Assembly: GCA_018267725.1 (NCBI GenBank)
Contig: JAFDXY010000018.1
Coordinates: forward strand, 62,001 to 126,000
Direction of reading: 5' to 3'
Source of the DNA: Bacteroidota bacterium
GTDB lineage: Bacteria > Bacteroidota > Bacteroidia > Chitinophagales > Chitinophagaceae
DNA length: 64,000 bases
In this document: positions 60,875 to 64,000 of the stretch, piece after piece
How the letters are laid out: the number at the start of each line of letters is the position of its first letter
Numbering within the stretch: the stretch's first letter is position 1
Translations under genes and position numbers: made by a program
The notes under the pieces: model-generated
What the model was told of the DNA's origin: nothing
The model's database searches: none
The model's input: only the letters and a program-made list of their open reading frames with translations

Positions 60875-63800
60875 ATGAATATTTCAGAACTATCTCTTAA
60901 ACGCCCCGTACTTGCTACCGTAATGAATTTGGCAATTATATTATTTGGTGTAGTAGGTTATACATTTTTAGCAGTAAGAGGTTATCCTGCAATAGATCCT
61001 CCTGTAATTTCTATAAGCACCAGTTATACCGGAGCCAATCCAGATATTATTGAAAGCCAAATAACAGAACCCTTAGAAAAACAAATCAATGGTATTCCGG
61101 GCATTCGTTCCATAACATCATCAAGCTCTTTAGGCAGCAGTTCCATATCAGTTGAGTTTGATTTAGGTGTAGATCTTGAAGCCGCCGCCAGTGATGTAAG
61201 AGATAAAGTAGGTCAGGCACAACGCTCACTACCGCAAGATATAGATGCACCACCGGTTGTATCAAAGTCCGATGCTAATAGTGATCCTATTTTAATTCTT
61301 GCAGTACAAAGCCGTACCAAAAGTTTATTAGAGTTAAGCGACTATGCCGAAAACGTATTACAACAACAATTACAAACTATTAAAGATGTAAGTTCTGTAT
61401 TCATATTCGGGCAAAAACGCTATGCCATGCGTATTTGGTTGCAACCCGATAAAATGAATTCTTACAACGTAGCATATACAGATATTTCTTCTTCCTTAAA
61501 TAAAGAAAATATAGAACTGCCACCCGGAAAAATATACGGAAACAATACAGAACTAACCATTCGTGCATTAGGAAGATTAACCACCGAACAACAATTTAGA
61601 GATTTAATTATTAAAGAAGATGCTAACGGAATTGTAAGATTAAGTGATGTTGCTAAAATTGAATTAGGCCCCGAAGCATTAGAACAAACTTGGAAATTAA
61701 ATGGCTTAAATGCAGTAGGGCTTGGCATAGTACCACAACCCGGAGCTAACAATATAGTAATTGCCAATGCCTTTAATAAAAAATTAGCTCAAATACAACA
61801 AGCAAGTAAAAATGATATTGAAACACGTGTGTTAATAGATAATACTATAAATATTCGGCAATCTTTAGAAGAAGTAGGAGAAACATTAATGATTTCATTT
61901 GGGTTGGTAGTATTGGTTATATTTTTATTTTTTAGAAATTGGTTAGTTGCATTAAGGCCATTAATAGATATTCCTATTTCATTAATAGCAACATTCTTTA
62001 TAATGTATGTGGCAGGTTTTTCAATTAATATATTAACCTTGTTAGGCATTGTGTTAGCAACAGGTTTAGTGGTTGATGATGGTATTGTTGTTACCGAAAA
62101 TATTTTCAGAAAAATTGAAGAAGGCTTACCCATTCGCAAAGCTGCGTTAGAAGGCAGTAAAGAAATTTTCTTTGCCGTAATATCTACCTCACTCACATTG
62201 GCTGTTGTATTTATGCCCGTAATTTTTTTAGAAGGGTTTATAGGAAGATTGTTTAGAGAATTTGGTGTTACATTGGCAGCGGCCGTTTTAATTTCTGCAT
62301 TCGTATCATTAACCATAACACCTGTTTTAAATGTTTACTTAACTACCAAACACGCCAAAGAAGGTTGGTTTTATAAAAAAACAGAACCGTTTTTTGTTGG
62401 AATGGAAAATGGGTATAAAAAATTATTAAAATCGTTTATAAAAATAAGATGGATGGCATGGGTAATTGTTGCGGCTTGCATAGGAATAATTTATTTTATT
62501 CTACAAAATTTACAAAGTGAATTAGCACCCTTAGAAGATAGAAGCAGTGTACGGTTTACTGTTACAGCACCCGAAGGCACCAGCTATAATTTCATGCAAA
62601 AATTTGCTGATAGCTTAACAGATTATTTATACGATTCTGTACCCGAAAGAGATTTTGTTTATGCACGCACTCCCGCAGGTTTTGGTGGAGTAGGCGGTTC
62701 TGCTAACACTATACAACCACGTATTGGGTTGGTTGATCCTCAATACAGAAAACGCTCTCAAACAGAAATAGCTAATGATCTTCAAAAAAAATTATTAAAG
62801 TTTAATGATGCAAGAATTTTTACCATTCAAGAACAAACTATTGCCGTAGGCTTAGGTTCCAGAGCTTCTTTGCCCGTTCAGTTTATTTTACAAAATCAAG
62901 ATTTAAATAAACTAAAAGATATTATTCCTAAATTTTTAGATGAAGCCAGAAAAGATAAAACATTTGCCAATGTTGATGTAAATCTGAAGTTTAATAAACC
63001 CGAAGTACAAATGACGGTTGATAGAATGAAAGTAAAAGATTTGGGTTTAACTACACAAGATGTTGTAAGTGCATTACAAGCTGCATTTAGCGGCGGAAGA
63101 TTAGCTTATTTTATTATGAACGGATATCAATACCAAGTAATTGCACAAGTTGAAAGAGCTGATAGAGATGTTCCAAATGATATAAAAATGTTATATGTAA
63201 GAAACAATATGGGAGAAAATATTCCTTTAGATGCAGTTGTACATATAGAAGAAAGTAGCAATCCATCAACATTATATCATTTCAACCGTTATAAAGCAGC
63301 AACTATTTCTGCCTCACTTGCTGAAGGAAAAACAATTGGAGATGGCATTAAAGCAATGAGAGTAATTGCCAATAAATTATTAGACCCAAGTTTTCAAACA
63401 GCATTAAACGGTCCGTCAAGAGATTATGATGATAGCTCCTCAAACATTCTCTTTGCATTTGGCTTAGCACTCATATTAATTTATTTGGTATTGGCTGCAC
63501 AGTTTGAAAGTTTTTTAGATCCATTTACTATAATGATTACAGTACCATTAGCTTTGGCAGGTGCATTACTTAGTTTATACGTATTTAAACAAACATTAAA
63601 TATTTTTTCTGAAATAGGAATGATTATGCTTATTGGTTTAGTAACCAAAAACGGAATTTTAATTGTAGAATTTGCCAACCAAAAAAGAGAACATGGCTTT
63701 AACAAATTTGAAGGCGTAATAGAAGCAGCACAACAAAGGCTAAGACCAATTTTAATGACAAGCCTTGCAACCTCTTTAGGTGCATTGCCTATTGCATTAA

Positions 63801-63955
63801 GTTTAGGTGCAGCATCTACCAGCCGTATTCCTTTAGGTATAGTAATAGTAGGAGGTTTATTATTTTCTTTAATATTAACCTTATTTGTAATTCCGGCAGT
63901 ATATACTTATATATCAGGTAAACATAAAGCCAAAACAATTCATATAACAGAATAA
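60875..63955 (+). CDS. RND family multidrug efflux pump (HAE1 type)
   Basis: 1026-aa inner-membrane proton-driven exporter of the AcrB/MexB group, complete with 12 predicted membrane helices and two large periplasmic loops. Family blocks: KRPVLATVMNLAIILFG at the N-terminus, GYPAIDPPVISISTSYTGA, and TM4 GLVVDDGIVV with proton-relay Asp401/Asp402. The second half has GLALILIYLVLAAQFESF, GLVTKNGILIVEFAN and RLRPILMTSLAT. Pairs with the adaptor 114 bp upstream. The outer-membrane channel gene, if in the operon, would lie beyond the window; the last 45 bp hold no gene start that I can support. Confidence 0.96.
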   Translation: MNISELSLKRPVLATVMNLAIILFGVVGYTFLAVRGYPAIDPPVISISTSYTGANPDIIESQITEPLEKQINGIPGIRSITSSSSLGSSSISVEFDLGVDLEAAASDVRDKVGQAQRSLPQDIDAPPVVSKSDANSDPILILAVQSRTKSLLELSDYAENVLQQQLQTIKDVSSVFIFGQKRYAMRIWLQPDKMNSYNVAYTDISSSLNKENIELPPGKIYGNNTELTIRALGRLTTEQQFRDLIIKEDANGIVRLSDVAKIELGPEALEQTWKLNGLNAVGLGIVPQPGANNIVIANAFNKKLAQIQQASKNDIETRVLIDNTINIRQSLEEVGETLMISFGLVVLVIFLFFRNWLVALRPLIDIPISLIATFFIMYVAGFSINILTLLGIVLATGLVVDDGIVVTENIFRKIEEGLPIRKAALEGSKEIFFAVISTSLTLAVVFMPVIFLEGFIGRLFREFGVTLAAAVLISAFVSLTITPVLNVYLTTKHAKEGWFYKKTEPFFVGMENGYKKLLKSFIKIRWMAWVIVAACIGIIYFILQNLQSELAPLEDRSSVRFTVTAPEGTSYNFMQKFADSLTDYLYDSVPERDFVYARTPAGFGGVGGSANTIQPRIGLVDPQYRKRSQTEIANDLQKKLLKFNDARIFTIQEQTIAVGLGSRASLPVQFILQNQDLNKLKDIIPKFLDEARKDKTFANVDVNLKFNKPEVQMTVDRMKVKDLGLTTQDVVSALQAAFSGGRLAYFIMNGYQYQVIAQVERADRDVPNDIKMLYVRNNMGENIPLDAVVHIEESSNPSTLYHFNRYKAATISASLAEGKTIGDGIKAMRVIANKLLDPSFQTALNGPSRDYDDSSSNILFAFGLALILIYLVLAAQFESFLDPFTIMITVPLALAGALLSLYVFKQTLNIFSEIGMIMLIGLVTKNGILIVEFANQKREHGFNKFEGVIEAAQQRLRPILMTSLATSLGALPIALSLGAASTSRIPLGIVIVGGLLFSLILTLFVIPAVYTYISGKHKAKTIHITE

Positions 63956-64000
63956 AACAAATACACATATAAATTGTATGTTTATATGTTATGCGTTATA

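Overview
The window reads as an AT-rich chromosomal segment of a Bacteroidota bacterium, most likely from the Chitinophagales side of the phylum (lineage inferred from gene content, not proven). Evidence: a SusC/SusD/SusE starch locus, a glycoside hydrolase with a type IX secretion sorting domain, the gliding lipoprotein GldH, the long insertion form of IspG, DUF4270, DUF4907 and DUF3089 proteins, and several sites matching the Bacteroidota promoter pattern TAnnTTTG, some with a TTTG element 19 bp upstream. Coding density is high. No rRNA, tRNA, CRISPR array, insertion sequence or prophage was seen.

Layout. 1-8.5 kb: the end of an SDR oxidoreductase, a PBP4-type D-Ala-D-Ala carboxypeptidase, an M13 metallopeptidase, an arginase-superfamily protein, then a minus-strand operon yicC-gldH-histidine kinase-response regulator. 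8.6-18.5 kb: a starch/alpha-glucan utilisation operon on the minus strand (GH13 enzyme, susC, susD, two SusE/F-type lipoproteins), closed by a strong terminator and preceded by a paired dyad operator candidate. 18.6-29.2 kb: an esterase-like protein, ispG and an NFU Fe-S carrier, an orphan LytTR protein, a Kelch/DUF4907 pair, a DUF4270/outer-membrane protein pair, an amidase and birA. 29.2-34.4 kb: a probable operon rsfS-ftsH-LUD-lpxH-mscS. 34.4-41 kb: thioredoxin-like protein, MerR regulator, hydroxyacyl-CoA dehydrogenase, glycosyltransferase, and a metal-related group (MerC-like, SCO, Fur family) with a clear operator candidate, then an epimerase and an LpxD-like acyltransferase. 41-48.6 kb: a 450-bp gap holding a candidate small gene or sRNA, GNAT, a Cys/Met PLP enzyme, cdsA-DUF2007-CPBP protease, dusB, chrA and DUF3089. 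48.6-64 kb: a decayed mscS fragment, an M20 peptidase and serine hydrolase, two amidohydrolases, polA and an RND efflux pair.

Most genes are ordinary Bacteroidota housekeeping and envelope genes. I found no clear new multi-gene defence or biosynthetic system. The more unusual signals are small: heptanucleotide repeat tracts inserted in frame in ispG (twice) and birA; two matching TGTGT-N7-ACACA dyads exactly 30 bp apart before the starch operon; a perfect dyad inside the promoter of a MerC-like gene next to a Fur-family regulator; a terminator-bounded small ORF/sRNA candidate at 41.2-41.4 kb; and a pseudogene copy of the mscS 3' end 14 kb from its parent.
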